From the NCBI RefSeq assembly GCF_001579845.1, contig NZ_CP007440.1, forward strand, positions 3,618,029-3,682,028: a stretch of 64,000 nucleotides of DNA, written 5' to 3'. Position 1 is the stretch's first letter; each line of letters starts with the position of its first letter. Position numbers and translations under genes: made by a program. Below, in pieces: positions 1 to 8,557 of this stretch. This DNA comes from Rhodoplanes sp. Z2-YC6860 (GTDB lineage: Bacteria > Pseudomonadota > Alphaproteobacteria > Rhizobiales > Xanthobacteraceae). The notes under the pieces were generated by a model. It was given only the letters and a program-made list of their open reading frames with translations. It searched no databases and had not been told where the DNA came from.

Positions 1-1
1 C

Positions 2-2296
2 TACGACGCCAACGTGCCGTATACGCCGGCCTGGGCTGAGAAGATCACCGGCGTGCCACGCGACCAGATCATCACGGTGGCGCGCGAGTTCGCGCTCAAT
101 GCCGAGAAGACCAACGGCCGCTCGATGATCATCATCGGTGCGGCGATGAACCACTGGTACCACTGCGACATGAACTACCGCGGCGTCATCAATATGCTTG
201 TGATGTGCGGTTGCGTCGGGCAATCCGGCGGCGGCTGGTCGCACTATGTCGGGCAGGAGAAGCTGCGCCCGCAATCGGGCTGGCTGCCGCTCGCCTTTGC
301 ACTCGACTGGGCGCGTCCGCCGCGCCAGCAGAACTCGACTTCGTTCTTCTACGCCCATACCGACCAGTGGCGCTACGAGACGGTCGGCGTCGACGAAATC
401 CTGTCGCCGACCGCGCCTCCTGGCCCGTGGGACGGCGCGCTGATCGATTACAACGTGCGCGCCGAGCGCATGGGCTGGCTGCCGTCGGCGCCACAACTCA
501 AGCAGAACCCGTTGGACGTGGCGAAGAAGGCTGCGGCTTCGGGTTTGGAGGCCAAGGACTACGTCGCCAAGGCGCTCAAGTCCGGCGAGTTGCAGATGGC
601 GTGCGAGGACCCGGACCATCCGGACAACTGGCCGCGCAATATGTTCGTGTGGCGCTCGAACCTGCTCGGCTCCTCGGGCAAGGGTCACGAATACTTCCTC
701 AAGCATCTGCTCGGCACGACGCATGGCGTGCAGGGCAAGGACCTTGGCGAGACCGGCAAGAAGAAGCCGAAGGAGGTCTCCTGGCACGACGAAGCGCCGC
801 AAGGAAAGCTCGATCTCCTCGTGACGCTCGACTTCCGCATGTCGACCACCTGCGTATACTCCGACATCGTTCTGCCGACCGCGACCTGGTACGAGAAGAA
901 CGATCTCAACACCTCGGACATGCATCCGTTCATCCACCCGCTGTCGGCCGCGGTCGATCCGGTGTGGGAGTGCAAGAGCGACTGGGAGATTTACAAGGCG
1001 ATCGCCAAGAAGTTCTCGGAGGTGGCGCCCGAGGTGCTCGGTGTCGAGAAGGACGTGGTGATGACCCCGATCCAGCACGACAGCGTCAACGAGATCGCCC
1101 AGGCGATCGACGTCAAGGATTGGAAGAAGGGCGAGGTCGAGCCGATCGCCGGCAAGACGATGCCTGCGGTCGCCGTGGTCGAGCGCGACTATCCGAATGT
1201 CTACAAGCGCTTCACCGCGCTCGGTCCGCTGATGCAGAAGCTCGGCAATGCCGTGAAAGGCATGGCCTGGAACACCGAGCACGAGGTCGACCTGCTCAAG
1301 CGCCTCAACGGCACGGTCACCGCCGAGGGCCCGACCAAGGGGCTGGCGAAGATCGACACCGACATCGACGCCACCGAGGTGATCCTGTCGCTCGCGCCGG
1401 AAACCAACGGCGAAGTCGCCGTGAAGGCGTGGGACGCGCTGTCCAAGACCACCGGCCGCGACCACACCCATCTCGCGATACCCAAGGAAGACGAGAAAAT
1501 CCGATTCCGCGATGTGGTGGCGCAGCCGCGCAAGATCATCTCGGCGCCGACCTGGTCGGGGCTCGAGTCCGAGAAGGTCTGCTACAACGCCGGCTACACC
1601 AACGTCCATGAGCTGATCCCGTGGCGCACGCTGACCGGCCGTCAGCAGCTCTATCAGGATCATCTGTGGATGCGGGCGTTCGGCGAGGCGCTGTGCGTCT
1701 ACCGGCCGCCGGTCGACCTGAAGACCGTCAAGCCGGTGATCGACTCCAAGCCCAACGGCGAAAAGCAGATCGTCCTCAACTTCATCACGCCGCATCAGAA
1801 GTGGGGCATTCACTCCACCTACACCGACAATCTGCTGATGCTGACGCTGTCGCGCGGCGGGCCGATCGTGTGGATCAGCGAGACCGACGCCAGGAAGGCC
1901 GGCATCGCCGACAACGACTGGATCGAGGCCTACAACTCCAACGGCGCGCTGACCGCGCGTGCGGTGGTCTCCCAGCGCGTGAAGGAAGGCATGTGCCTGA
2001 TGTATCACGCGCAGGAGAAGATCGTGAACGTGCCGGGCTCCGAGGTCACCGGCCAGCGCGGCGGCATCCACAATTCGGTGACGCGGATCGTGGTGAAGCC
2101 GACGCACATGATCGGCGGCTATGCCCAGCAGTCCTACGGCTTCAACTACTACGGCACGATCGGCACCAACCGCGACGAGTTCGTCATCATCCGCAAGATG
2201 TCGAAGGTCGACTGGCTCGACAAGCCGACCGCCGACCAACCCGAACCGCTGGCGATTGCGCCCAACAGAGCGCCCAAGATGGAGGCTGCAGAATGA
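2..2296 (+). CDS. narG: Respiratory nitrate reductase alpha subunit NarG (C-terminal 764 residues, 5' end outside window)
   Basis: Catalytic molybdopterin subunit of the membrane-bound nitrate reductase, reducing nitrate to nitrite with electrons passed from NarH. The reading frame is open from the first bases, so the N-terminal part with the FS0 iron-sulfur site and the start lie upstream; the full family length is about 1,250 residues. Visible hallmarks are the MNHWYHCDMNYRG segment, the GQSGGGWSHYVGQEK stretch and the C-terminal molybdopterin-dinucleotide-binding domain (HSTYTDNLLMLTL, then WIEAYNSNGA). The stop overlaps the narH start by four bases (ATGA), which implies translational coupling. 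MoaA at 47.3-48.3 kb makes an early intermediate of its cofactor. Family assignment is secure. Confidence 0.97.
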   Translation, partial: YDANVPYTPAWAEKITGVPRDQIITVAREFALNAEKTNGRSMIIIGAAMNHWYHCDMNYRGVINMLVMCGCVGQSGGGWSHYVGQEKLRPQSGWLPLAFALDWARPPRQQNSTSFFYAHTDQWRYETVGVDEILSPTAPPGPWDGALIDYNVRAERMGWLPSAPQLKQNPLDVAKKAAASGLEAKDYVAKALKSGELQMACEDPDHPDNWPRNMFVWRSNLLGSSGKGHEYFLKHLLGTTHGVQGKDLGETGKKKPKEVSWHDEAPQGKLDLLVTLDFRMSTTCVYSDIVLPTATWYEKNDLNTSDMHPFIHPLSAAVDPVWECKSDWEIYKAIAKKFSEVAPEVLGVEKDVVMTPIQHDSVNEIAQAIDVKDWKKGEVEPIAGKTMPAVAVVERDYPNVYKRFTALGPLMQKLGNAVKGMAWNTEHEVDLLKRLNGTVTAEGPTKGLAKIDTDIDATEVILSLAPETNGEVAVKAWDALSKTTGRDHTHLAIPKEDEKIRFRDVVAQPRKIISAPTWSGLESEKVCYNAGYTNVHELIPWRTLTGRQQLYQDHLWMRAFGEALCVYRPPVDLKTVKPVIDSKPNGEKQIVLNFITPHQKWGIHSTYTDNLLMLTLSRGGPIVWISETDARKAGIADNDWIEAYNSNGALTARAVVSQRVKEGMCLMYHAQEKIVNVPGSEVTGQRGGIHNSVTRIVVKPTHMIGGYAQQSYGFNYYGTIGTNRDEFVIIRKMSKVDWLDKPTADQPEPLAIAPNRAPKMEAAE

Positions 2297-3825
2297 AAAT
2301 CCGCGCGCAGATCGCGATGGTGCTGAACCTCGACAAGTGCATCGGGTGTCACACCTGCTCGGTGACTTGCAAGAACGTCTGGACCAATCGCGAGGGCGTC
2401 GAATACGCCTGGTTCAACAACGTCGAAACCAAGCCGGGCATCGGTTTTCCCAAGGACTGGGAGAACCAGAAGCGCTGGAACGGCGGCTGGAAGCGCAAGA
2501 AGAACGGCAAGATCGAGCCGCGCATCGGCTCGAAGTGGCGGGTGCTGGCGAAGATTTTCGCCAACCCCGATCTGCCGGAGATCGACGACTACTACGAGCC
2601 GTTCACCTTCGACTACGAGCACCTGCAGAAGGCGCCGGAGATGTCGGCGTTTCCGACCGCGCGGCCGCGTTCGCTGATCACCGGCGAGCGGATGGAGAAG
2701 ATCAACTGGGGGCCGAACTGGGAGGAAATCCTGGGCGGCGAGTTCGCGAAGCGCTCGCAGGACATCAACTTCGAAGGGGTGCAGAAGGACATCTACGGCC
2801 AGTTCGAAAACACCTTCATGATGTATCTGCCGCGGCTGTGCGAGCACTGCCTCAATCCGACCTGCGCTGCGGCCTGTCCCTCGGGCGCGATCTACAAGCG
2901 CGAGGAGGACGGCATCGTCCTGATCGACCAGGACAAGTGCCGCGGCTGGCGCATGTGCGTGTCCGGCTGCCCGTACAAGAAGATCTACTACAACTGGTCG
3001 AGCGGAAAATCCGAGAAGTGCATCTTCTGCTATCCGCGCATCGAGGCCGGCCAGCCGACCGTGTGCTCGGAAACCTGCGTCGGCCGCATCCGCTATCTCG
3101 GCGTCGTGCTCTACGACGCCGACCGCATCGAGCAGGCCGCGAGCACGCCGAACGAGCGGGATCTCTATGAGGCCCAGCTCGACGTGTTCATGAACCCGCA
3201 TGACGAGGCGGTGATCGCGCAGGCCCGCGCCGACGGCATACCGGAGGCATGGCTCGAAGGTGCCCGCCGCTCGCCGATCTGGAAGATGGCGATAGAGTGG
3301 AAGGTCGCGTTCCCGCTGCATCCGGAATACCGCACGCTGCCGATGGTCTGGTACGTGCCGCCGCTGTCGCCGATTCAGTCGGCCGCAGCCGCAGGCAAGA
3401 TCGGCCATGACGGCGAGATGCCGGACGTCCGGAGCCTGCGCATTCCGCTGAAGTATCTCGCAAACCTTCTGACCGCCGGCAAGGAAGAGCCGGTGGCGCT
3501 CGGCCTCGAGCGGATGCTGGCGATGCGGGCCTACATGCGCTCGAAGACCATCGACGGGGTGATCGACGAGAGCATCGCCAAGCGCGTCGGCCTGACCTCG
3601 CTCGCGATCGAGGACATGTACCAAACCATGGCGATCGCCAACTACGAGGATCGCTTCGTGATCCCGACCGCGCACCGCGAGGTCGACGAGGACGCCTACG
3701 ACCTGCGTGGCTCGTGCGGCTTCACCTTCGGCAACGGCTGCTCGGGCGGCGAAACCACCACCAACCTGTTCGGCACGCCGAAGAGCGGCAAAACGCGGTT
3801 CAAGACCCCAATGGAGGTCGCATGA
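2293..3825 (+). CDS. narH: Respiratory nitrate reductase beta subunit NarH
   Basis: Iron-sulfur electron-transfer subunit (510 residues) linking the NarI hemes to NarG. The first cluster motif is C16-x2-C-x2-C-x3-C near the N-terminus. Further motifs follow around residues 185-265: CEHCLNPTC, then CRGWRMC, then CIFC and CSETC. The tryptophan inside CRGWRMC replaces the cysteine of a standard [4Fe-4S] motif and marks the [3Fe-4S] site known from NarH. The ATG overlaps the narG stop, and the gene's own stop overlaps the narJ ATG, so G, H and J are tightly coupled. Length and motifs are normal for the family. Confidence 0.97.
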   Translation: MKIRAQIAMVLNLDKCIGCHTCSVTCKNVWTNREGVEYAWFNNVETKPGIGFPKDWENQKRWNGGWKRKKNGKIEPRIGSKWRVLAKIFANPDLPEIDDYYEPFTFDYEHLQKAPEMSAFPTARPRSLITGERMEKINWGPNWEEILGGEFAKRSQDINFEGVQKDIYGQFENTFMMYLPRLCEHCLNPTCAAACPSGAIYKREEDGIVLIDQDKCRGWRMCVSGCPYKKIYYNWSSGKSEKCIFCYPRIEAGQPTVCSETCVGRIRYLGVVLYDADRIEQAASTPNERDLYEAQLDVFMNPHDEAVIAQARADGIPEAWLEGARRSPIWKMAIEWKVAFPLHPEYRTLPMVWYVPPLSPIQSAAAAGKIGHDGEMPDVRSLRIPLKYLANLLTAGKEEPVALGLERMLAMRAYMRSKTIDGVIDESIAKRVGLTSLAIEDMYQTMAIANYEDRFVIPTAHREVDEDAYDLRGSCGFTFGNGCSGGETTTNLFGTPKSGKTRFKTPMEVA

Positions 3826-4547
3826 CGACCATCACCTTCAAGGCGCTGTCGGCGCTGCTCAGCTATCCGACCGCAGAGCTGCAACAGGCGATCCCCGAGT
3901 TGATCGTTGCCCTCGACGGCGAGGCGCTGATCTCCGGATCGATCCGCCGCCAGCTCGATGGCCTTCTGAACGAGATCGCCACCGGCGATCTCTACGACCT
4001 GCAGGAGCGCTACGTGCTGCTGTTCGACCGCACGCGTTCGCTGTCGCTGCATCTGTTCGAGCACGTGCACGGTGAAAGCCGCGACCGCGGTCAGGCCATG
4101 ATCGATCTGAAGAGCCTGTATGAGAGCAACGGGCTCGAGATCCGTGCTGCCGAGCTGCCGGACTTCGTGCCGTTGTTCCTGGAGTTTCTCTCCACGCAAC
4201 CGCGCGCCGAAGCCTACGAGCTCTTGGCCCAGCCGGCGCACATCTTCCAGGCGCTGGCGGAGCGGCTGCGCAAGCGCCACTCGGCCTACGAAGCGGTGTT
4301 CCGTACCCTGGTGTCGCTTGCGGCGTCAAAGCCCAAGGGCGAGGACGTGTCGGCGCTGCTGGCGCTGCCCGATCCGGACGCCGACGATCTCGAGGCCCTC
4401 GACGCCGCGTGGGAGGACGAGCCGGTGAATTTCGGCCCGAACGCCACGAGCTGCAAGGACGGCATCGTCGCAAAAATCAGAGCGGGCCGCAGGCCTGCTC
4501 CGGGTGTCGCCACGGCGGCATCCCGCCCAGTCATCTCGCATTCCTGA
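3822..4547 (+). CDS. narJ: Nitrate reductase assembly chaperone NarJ
   Basis: Cytoplasmic chaperone (241 residues) of the NarJ/TorD-like family, needed for cofactor insertion into NarG and membrane attachment of NarGH. The N-terminal FKALSALLSYPTAEL and the central YVLLFDRTRSLSLHLFEHVHGESRDRGQ region are the family signature. The predicted protein is helical with no signal peptide or membrane segment. The start is the ATG overlapping the narH stop in the usual ATGA arrangement. A possible longer frame upstream lies entirely within narH and is not used. The C-terminal 25 residues are low in complexity and poorly conserved, as is common. Confidence 0.95.
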   Translation: MTTITFKALSALLSYPTAELQQAIPELIVALDGEALISGSIRRQLDGLLNEIATGDLYDLQERYVLLFDRTRSLSLHLFEHVHGESRDRGQAMIDLKSLYESNGLEIRAAELPDFVPLFLEFLSTQPRAEAYELLAQPAHIFQALAERLRKRHSAYEAVFRTLVSLAASKPKGEDVSALLALPDPDADDLEALDAAWEDEPVNFGPNATSCKDGIVAKIRAGRRPAPGVATAASRPVISHS

Positions 4548-4557
4548 GGTCGCCAAC

Positions 4558-5343
4558 ATGCGCGAGACGCTGAATTACATCGTGTTCGGCTGGTATCCCT
4601 ACCTCTGCCTGACCGTGTTCCTGGTCGGCAGCCTCGTTCGCTTCGACCGCGAGCAATACACGTGGCGCAGCGGATCGAGCCAGCTGTTGCGCCGCCGCCA
4701 GCTGATGTGGGGCTCGAACCTGTTCCACGTCGGCATCCTGATCATCTTCATGGGACATGCCGCCGGTCTTCTGACGCCGATCTGGGTGTTCGACGCGCTC
4801 AGCATCTCGCACACCTTCAAGCAATGGCTGGCAATCGTGGTCGGCGGCGTCGCCGGCGTGATGTGCTTCATCGGCACCACGCTGCTGGTGCATCGCCGGT
4901 TGTGCGACTCGCGCATCTTCAAGACGTCGTCGTTCGGCGACATCGCGATCCTGCTGCTGCTCTATGTGCAGCTCACACTTGGGTTGTCGACGATCTTCGT
5001 CTCGCTCGGCCATCTCGACGGCCACGAGATGGTGAAGTTCATGAACTGGGCCCAGGGCATCCTGACGTTGCAGCCCGGCGCATCCGCGCTCGTCGCCGAC
5101 GTGCATCCGATCTTCAAGCTGCACCTGTTCCTCGGCATGACGATCTTCCTGGTGTTCCCGTTCACGCGCCTGGTGCACGTCTTCAGCGCGCCGGTCTGGT
5201 ATCTCGGCCGCCGCGGTTATCAGGTGGTGCGGACCAGGCGGCCGCTGGCGTTGCGCCGTGCGGCGCGTGGTGCCGGCACCGAGCCGGAGCTTGCGCCGGC
5301 GCGACGGCTCGCCGGCCGTCCCAGCCTGAGGCCAGCGGAGTAG
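4558..5343 (+). CDS. narI: Nitrate reductase gamma subunit NarI (cytochrome b)
   Basis: Membrane diheme cytochrome b (261 residues) that oxidises quinol at the periplasmic side and passes electrons to NarH. About five hydrophobic segments are visible. Likely heme-ligand histidines are H57 and H67 in the segment FHVGILIIFMGHAAG, and two more near the C-terminus in the stretch from KLHLFLGM to TRLVHVFSAP. These positions parallel the four ligands known in E. coli NarI. The chosen ATG is 10 bases after the narJ stop. The C-terminal 40 residues are Arg/Ala-rich and cytoplasmic. Fourth gene of the nar operon. Confidence 0.96.
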   Translation: MRETLNYIVFGWYPYLCLTVFLVGSLVRFDREQYTWRSGSSQLLRRRQLMWGSNLFHVGILIIFMGHAAGLLTPIWVFDALSISHTFKQWLAIVVGGVAGVMCFIGTTLLVHRRLCDSRIFKTSSFGDIAILLLLYVQLTLGLSTIFVSLGHLDGHEMVKFMNWAQGILTLQPGASALVADVHPIFKLHLFLGMTIFLVFPFTRLVHVFSAPVWYLGRRGYQVVRTRRPLALRRAARGAGTEPELAPARRLAGRPSLRPAE

Positions 5344-5347
5344 TGCC

Positions 5348-6217
5348 ATGACGCTCGTGATCGACAACACCGGGAACAGCGGCCCTCCCAAGCCCGCAGC
5401 GGTCCGACCCGCTCCTTCGGCTCCGCCGCTGGTCAGCGTCAACGGTGTCGTGATTTCACGCGACGCCATTGCGCGGGAAATCCAGAACCATCCGGCGGAC
5501 AAGCCGCTCGCCGCCTGGCAGAGCGCTGCGCGAGCGCTGGTGGTTCGCGAACTGTTGCTGCAGGAGGCTCGCAGGCTTCGCATTGCGGCCGAGCCGGAAA
5601 CCGATGAGACCGGGCGGCGCGAGACCGACGAAGAAGCGCTGCTCCGCGCGCTCGCCGAACAAGAGATCACCACGCCGGAACCGGACGAAGAGGTCTGCCG
5701 CCGCTATTTCGAACGCAATCTGGCGCGGTTTCGCTCGGCGGACATCTATGAGGCGGCTCACATTCTGTTCTCAGCCCGCCACGATGATCCGGCAGCCTTC
5801 GCCGAAGCGCAGCGGCAGGGCGAGCTCGTGCTCGCAGAGTTGCAGCGTGAGCCCGGGCGTTTTGCCGAGCTGGCCGAGGTGCATTCCGCGTGTCCATCTG
5901 GCGCGCAGGGCGGCAACCTCGGCCAGATCAGCACAGGGCAGACGACGCCGGAGTTCGAGCGGGCGCTGGTGGCACTTCAGCCGGGCGAGCTTTGCCAAAG
6001 CCTCGTGCCGACGCGCTATGGGCTGCACATCGTGCGGCTGGATCGATGTATCGAAGGCCGGCAGCTGCCGTTCGAGATGGTCTTCGAGCGCGTTGCCGAC
6101 TATCTGCGCGAGGGCGTGACCCGGAGAGCCACCGCGCAGTACATCGCGCGGCTGGTGTCGCGTGCCGAGATCAAGGGTGTCGAGATCGAAGGCGCCGAAG
6201 CGCACCGCGTCAATTGA
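5348..6217 (+). CDS. Parvulin-type peptidyl-prolyl isomerase (NifM-like) of the nar operon
   Basis: A 289-residue protein with an N-terminal SurA/NifM-like helical region and a PpiC-type rotamase domain at about residues 130-245; recognisable stretches are YEAAHILFSARHDD, GNLGQISTGQTTPEFERAL and TRYGLHIVRLD. Unlike SurA or PpiD it has no signal peptide or membrane anchor, so it should act in the cytoplasm, where NarG and NarH fold. The ATG lies 4 bases after the narI stop, so it is part of the operon. A role in maturing the nitrate reductase is inferred from context and from NifM, which matures the nitrogenase Fe protein; nothing in the sequence proves the client. Confidence 0.88.
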   Translation: MTLVIDNTGNSGPPKPAAVRPAPSAPPLVSVNGVVISRDAIAREIQNHPADKPLAAWQSAARALVVRELLLQEARRLRIAAEPETDETGRRETDEEALLRALAEQEITTPEPDEEVCRRYFERNLARFRSADIYEAAHILFSARHDDPAAFAEAQRQGELVLAELQREPGRFAELAEVHSACPSGAQGGNLGQISTGQTTPEFERALVALQPGELCQSLVPTRYGLHIVRLDRCIEGRQLPFEMVFERVADYLREGVTRRATAQYIARLVSRAEIKGVEIEGAEAHRVN

Positions 6218-6228
6218 CGGAGTTGCAG

Positions 6229-6510
6229 ATGCTGCTCGGAGATGTCTTGGCGCGGTTCGATGACGAGGCACTCGCCGCCGAAACGATTCTGCATATCGGC
6301 GACCTGTCGCTGATCTCGAAGTTGCGCGAGCAAGCCGACGCCACGGGCGAGCCGCTCGGCGCCTATGCAGCAAGCGCCATGCGGCGCTATGCGGCGGATG
6401 CGTCCGATGAGGAATGGGTCACGCTGATGGGTCTGCTCGGGCGCGCCGAGGATCCAGGCGCGGTCTGTTTGCAGCGCGCCTTCGCCTATGTTCTGAAACA
6501 TGCCCACTAG
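6229..6510 (+). CDS. Small uncharacterised protein of the nar operon
   Basis: A 93-residue, probably soluble, helical protein with no recognised domain. It begins MLLGDVLARFDDEALAAETIL and ends in a repeat-like helical stretch. The ATG at 6229 is preceded by GGAG at 6219-6222. An in-frame TTG at 6214 that overlaps the preceding stop codon is an alternative start adding five residues. It sits between the isomerase and nnrS with tight spacing, so it is almost certainly co-transcribed with narGHJI. The predicted helices resemble a small adaptor or HEAT-like scaffold, but this is weak; no function is claimed. Confidence 0.8.
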   Translation: MLLGDVLARFDDEALAAETILHIGDLSLISKLREQADATGEPLGAYAASAMRRYAADASDEEWVTLMGLLGRAEDPGAVCLQRAFAYVLKHAH

Positions 6511-6521
6511 GTGAAGGACCC

Positions 6522-7763
6522 GTGTTTCTCTCGAATCCATCCGTCACACCCGAATCTCGTCCGCGCGGCGGCATTCCACGGTTGCGGCCCGGCTCGATGC
6601 CGCTGCTGAGCTATGGCTTCCGGCCGTTCTTCCTCGGCGCCGGTGTGTGGGCGTGCATCGCCATGCTGCTCTGGATCGGGCTTCTGTCCGGCCATTGTCG
6701 CTTCGCAACCGGTTACGGCGCCGTCGCCTGGCATTCGCACGAACTCCTGTTCGGCTACGTGTCCGCGGTGCTGACCGGGTTCCTGCTGACCGCGATCCCG
6801 AACTGGACTGGCCGCCTGCCGTTGCAGGGCTCGCCACTGTTGGGCCTGGTCCTGCTGTGGCTCGCCGGCCGCGTCGCCATGCTCATGACGGACCAGATCG
6901 GCAGCGCGGCGGCTGCGATCATCGACGGCGCGTATCTGTTTGTCCTGAGCGGTGCGGTGCTGCGTGAAATCATCACCGGCAAGAACTGGCGCAATCTGAA
7001 GGTCGTGGCGCTGACCGGCTCGATCGCGGTCGCCAACGTGATCTTCCATCTCGAAGTGATCCGCTCTGGTGCGCCGGACTATGGCGTCCGCGCCGCCATA
7101 GCAGGAATCGTCACGCTGATCGTGCTGGTCGGAGGGCGCGTCATCCCAAGCTTTACCCACAACTGGCTGGCGCGCCGGGGTGATCCAAACCGGCCGGCGC
7201 CGCTCGGCCGCCTCGATTTCGTGGCGATCGGAGTCACACTGCTGGCCCTGGTGCTGTGGATGATTGCTCCAGCGTGGCAGGGCAGCGGCGTGGCTCTTGC
7301 GGCGGCGGCGATCATGCAGGCTGTGCGTTTGTCTCGCTGGGCCGGGCTCAGAAGCGCGAGTGAGCCGATCGTTCTTATTCTTCACCTCGGCTACGTCTTC
7401 GTGCCGCTCGGCGCGCTGGCGTTGACCGTCTCGATCATCTGGCCGGAGTTCCTGCCGCCGACCGGCGCGCTTCACGCGTGGACCTCGGGTGCGATCGGCA
7501 CCATGACGCTTGCCATCATGACGCGGGCGATCCGTGGCCATACCGGCCACGACATCTCGTCGCCGCCGACCACCAGCCTGATCTACGCGGCGATTCTACT
7601 GGCGGCGCTCGCGCGCGCGGTTGCGCCGCTTGTGCCGGAATTCACTGCCGGGCTTTTGTACATTGCGGCCGCGGGGTGGTTCACGTCCTTTGCCATCTTC
7701 GTCGCAGTCTACGGACCGATGCTGGTGAAGCGCAGGCGTGACAGCCGCGAATACGGATGCTGA
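6522..7763 (+). CDS. nnrS: NnrS family heme-copper membrane protein
   Basis: A 413-residue polytopic membrane protein with about 12 hydrophobic segments. The N-terminal PLLSYGFRPFFLGAG and the AWHSHELLFGY stretch are NnrS signatures, and GGRVIPSFTHNW is also typical. NnrS proteins accompany denitrification genes and help cells tolerate nitric oxide under low oxygen. The start is chosen at GTG 6522 because the conserved PRLRPGS segment precedes the first ATG at 6597, which would remove it; an AAGGA precedes the GTG at short spacing. It follows the 93-residue gene by 11 bases and extends the nar operon. Confidence 0.9.
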   Translation: MFLSNPSVTPESRPRGGIPRLRPGSMPLLSYGFRPFFLGAGVWACIAMLLWIGLLSGHCRFATGYGAVAWHSHELLFGYVSAVLTGFLLTAIPNWTGRLPLQGSPLLGLVLLWLAGRVAMLMTDQIGSAAAAIIDGAYLFVLSGAVLREIITGKNWRNLKVVALTGSIAVANVIFHLEVIRSGAPDYGVRAAIAGIVTLIVLVGGRVIPSFTHNWLARRGDPNRPAPLGRLDFVAIGVTLLALVLWMIAPAWQGSGVALAAAAIMQAVRLSRWAGLRSASEPIVLILHLGYVFVPLGALALTVSIIWPEFLPPTGALHAWTSGAIGTMTLAIMTRAIRGHTGHDISSPPTTSLIYAAILLAALARAVAPLVPEFTAGLLYIAAAGWFTSFAIFVAVYGPMLVKRRRDSREYGC

Positions 7764-7808
7764 TGGGTGACGCGGGGCGCGTTCCATACAGGCAAAGGAA
7801 TTCGAAAA

Positions 7809-8363
7809 ATGACTCCCTCGATACTCGCATTCTTGTACAGCGATGGGATTGCGGCAGATCGCGTTCTCGCCGATCTCGGTTACAGCCTCAGGGATTCGGG
7901 GGTGAATGTCGGCGGACTGGTCCAGCGCAACACGTTCGTTCGCGACCGTGCAAAATGTGACATGGAAGTCGAGGAATTGCTTTCCGGCGAGATCTTTCGC
8001 ATTTCAGAGTTTCGCGGTTCGCAGGCGCAAGGCTGTCGGTTGGATCGCGGGGCGCTGGCCCAAGCCGCGCATTTATTGGCTGACGCAGTGGCGCGCGGAC
8101 CATCACTTCTCATCATCAACAAGTTCGGAAAGGTCGAAGCGGAGGGAGGTGGCCTGCGGGACATCATTGCCACTGCGGCCGCAGCCGAAATCCCGATCCT
8201 GATTGGAGTGCCCTTCCGAAATCTAGATCAATGGCGCATGTTCACGGCGGGACTGGCAGAGGAAGCGCACTCTTACTTCGAAGTTGCGACGTGGCTTGAA
8301 CGTCATAGATTTGCAATTCCGACTATTGAGATGCCATCAACAAGGCTTTCGGTCGGTGTCTGA
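7809..8363 (+). CDS. DUF2478 family protein (NTPase-like, molybdenum-associated)
   Basis: A 184-residue soluble protein. The beginning (SILAFLYSDGIAADRVLADL), the GGLVQR motif and the LLIINKFGKVEAEGGGLRDII segment match the DUF2478 family. Members are often encoded beside molybdate transport or molybdenum-enzyme genes and resemble nucleoside triphosphatases of the THEP1 type, although no classical P-loop is evident here. Placed 45 bases after nnrS in the same direction, it may be the last nar-operon gene. A link to molybdenum supply for NarG is inference. Confidence 0.75.
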   Translation: MTPSILAFLYSDGIAADRVLADLGYSLRDSGVNVGGLVQRNTFVRDRAKCDMEVEELLSGEIFRISEFRGSQAQGCRLDRGALAQAAHLLADAVARGPSLLIINKFGKVEAEGGGLRDIIATAAAAEIPILIGVPFRNLDQWRMFTAGLAEEAHSYFEVATWLERHRFAIPTIEMPSTRLSVGV

Positions 8364-8557
8364 TTGGAGATGGCGGGGCGGTCACGGCCAATAAAAATGA
8401 TGTAAACGTAGAAACGTCGATCTCTCTTTCTGCTTTGTTCAAAATCCCGTTATTTGCAAGATGTGAAAATTGTGCGCATAGGTCTGGGTTGAACCCAACT
8501 CATACTGCTGGTTCTGTCCGCTGGAGCCAGCGAAGCAAGTGAGCAGACTGCGAAAAG

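Noticed and set aside
205-1611. Long open frame overlapping narG in another frame
   Set aside because: Arg/Ala-rich shadow of narG in a GC-rich genome; narG itself matches its family along its whole length.
2149-3675. 508-codon antisense frame over narH
   Set aside because: His/Arg/Asp-rich composition typical of antisense shadows; no family resemblance.
8326-8341. FNR-box-like TTGAG...ATCAA
   Set aside because: Wrong spacing for an FNR site and inside the DUF2478 coding region.
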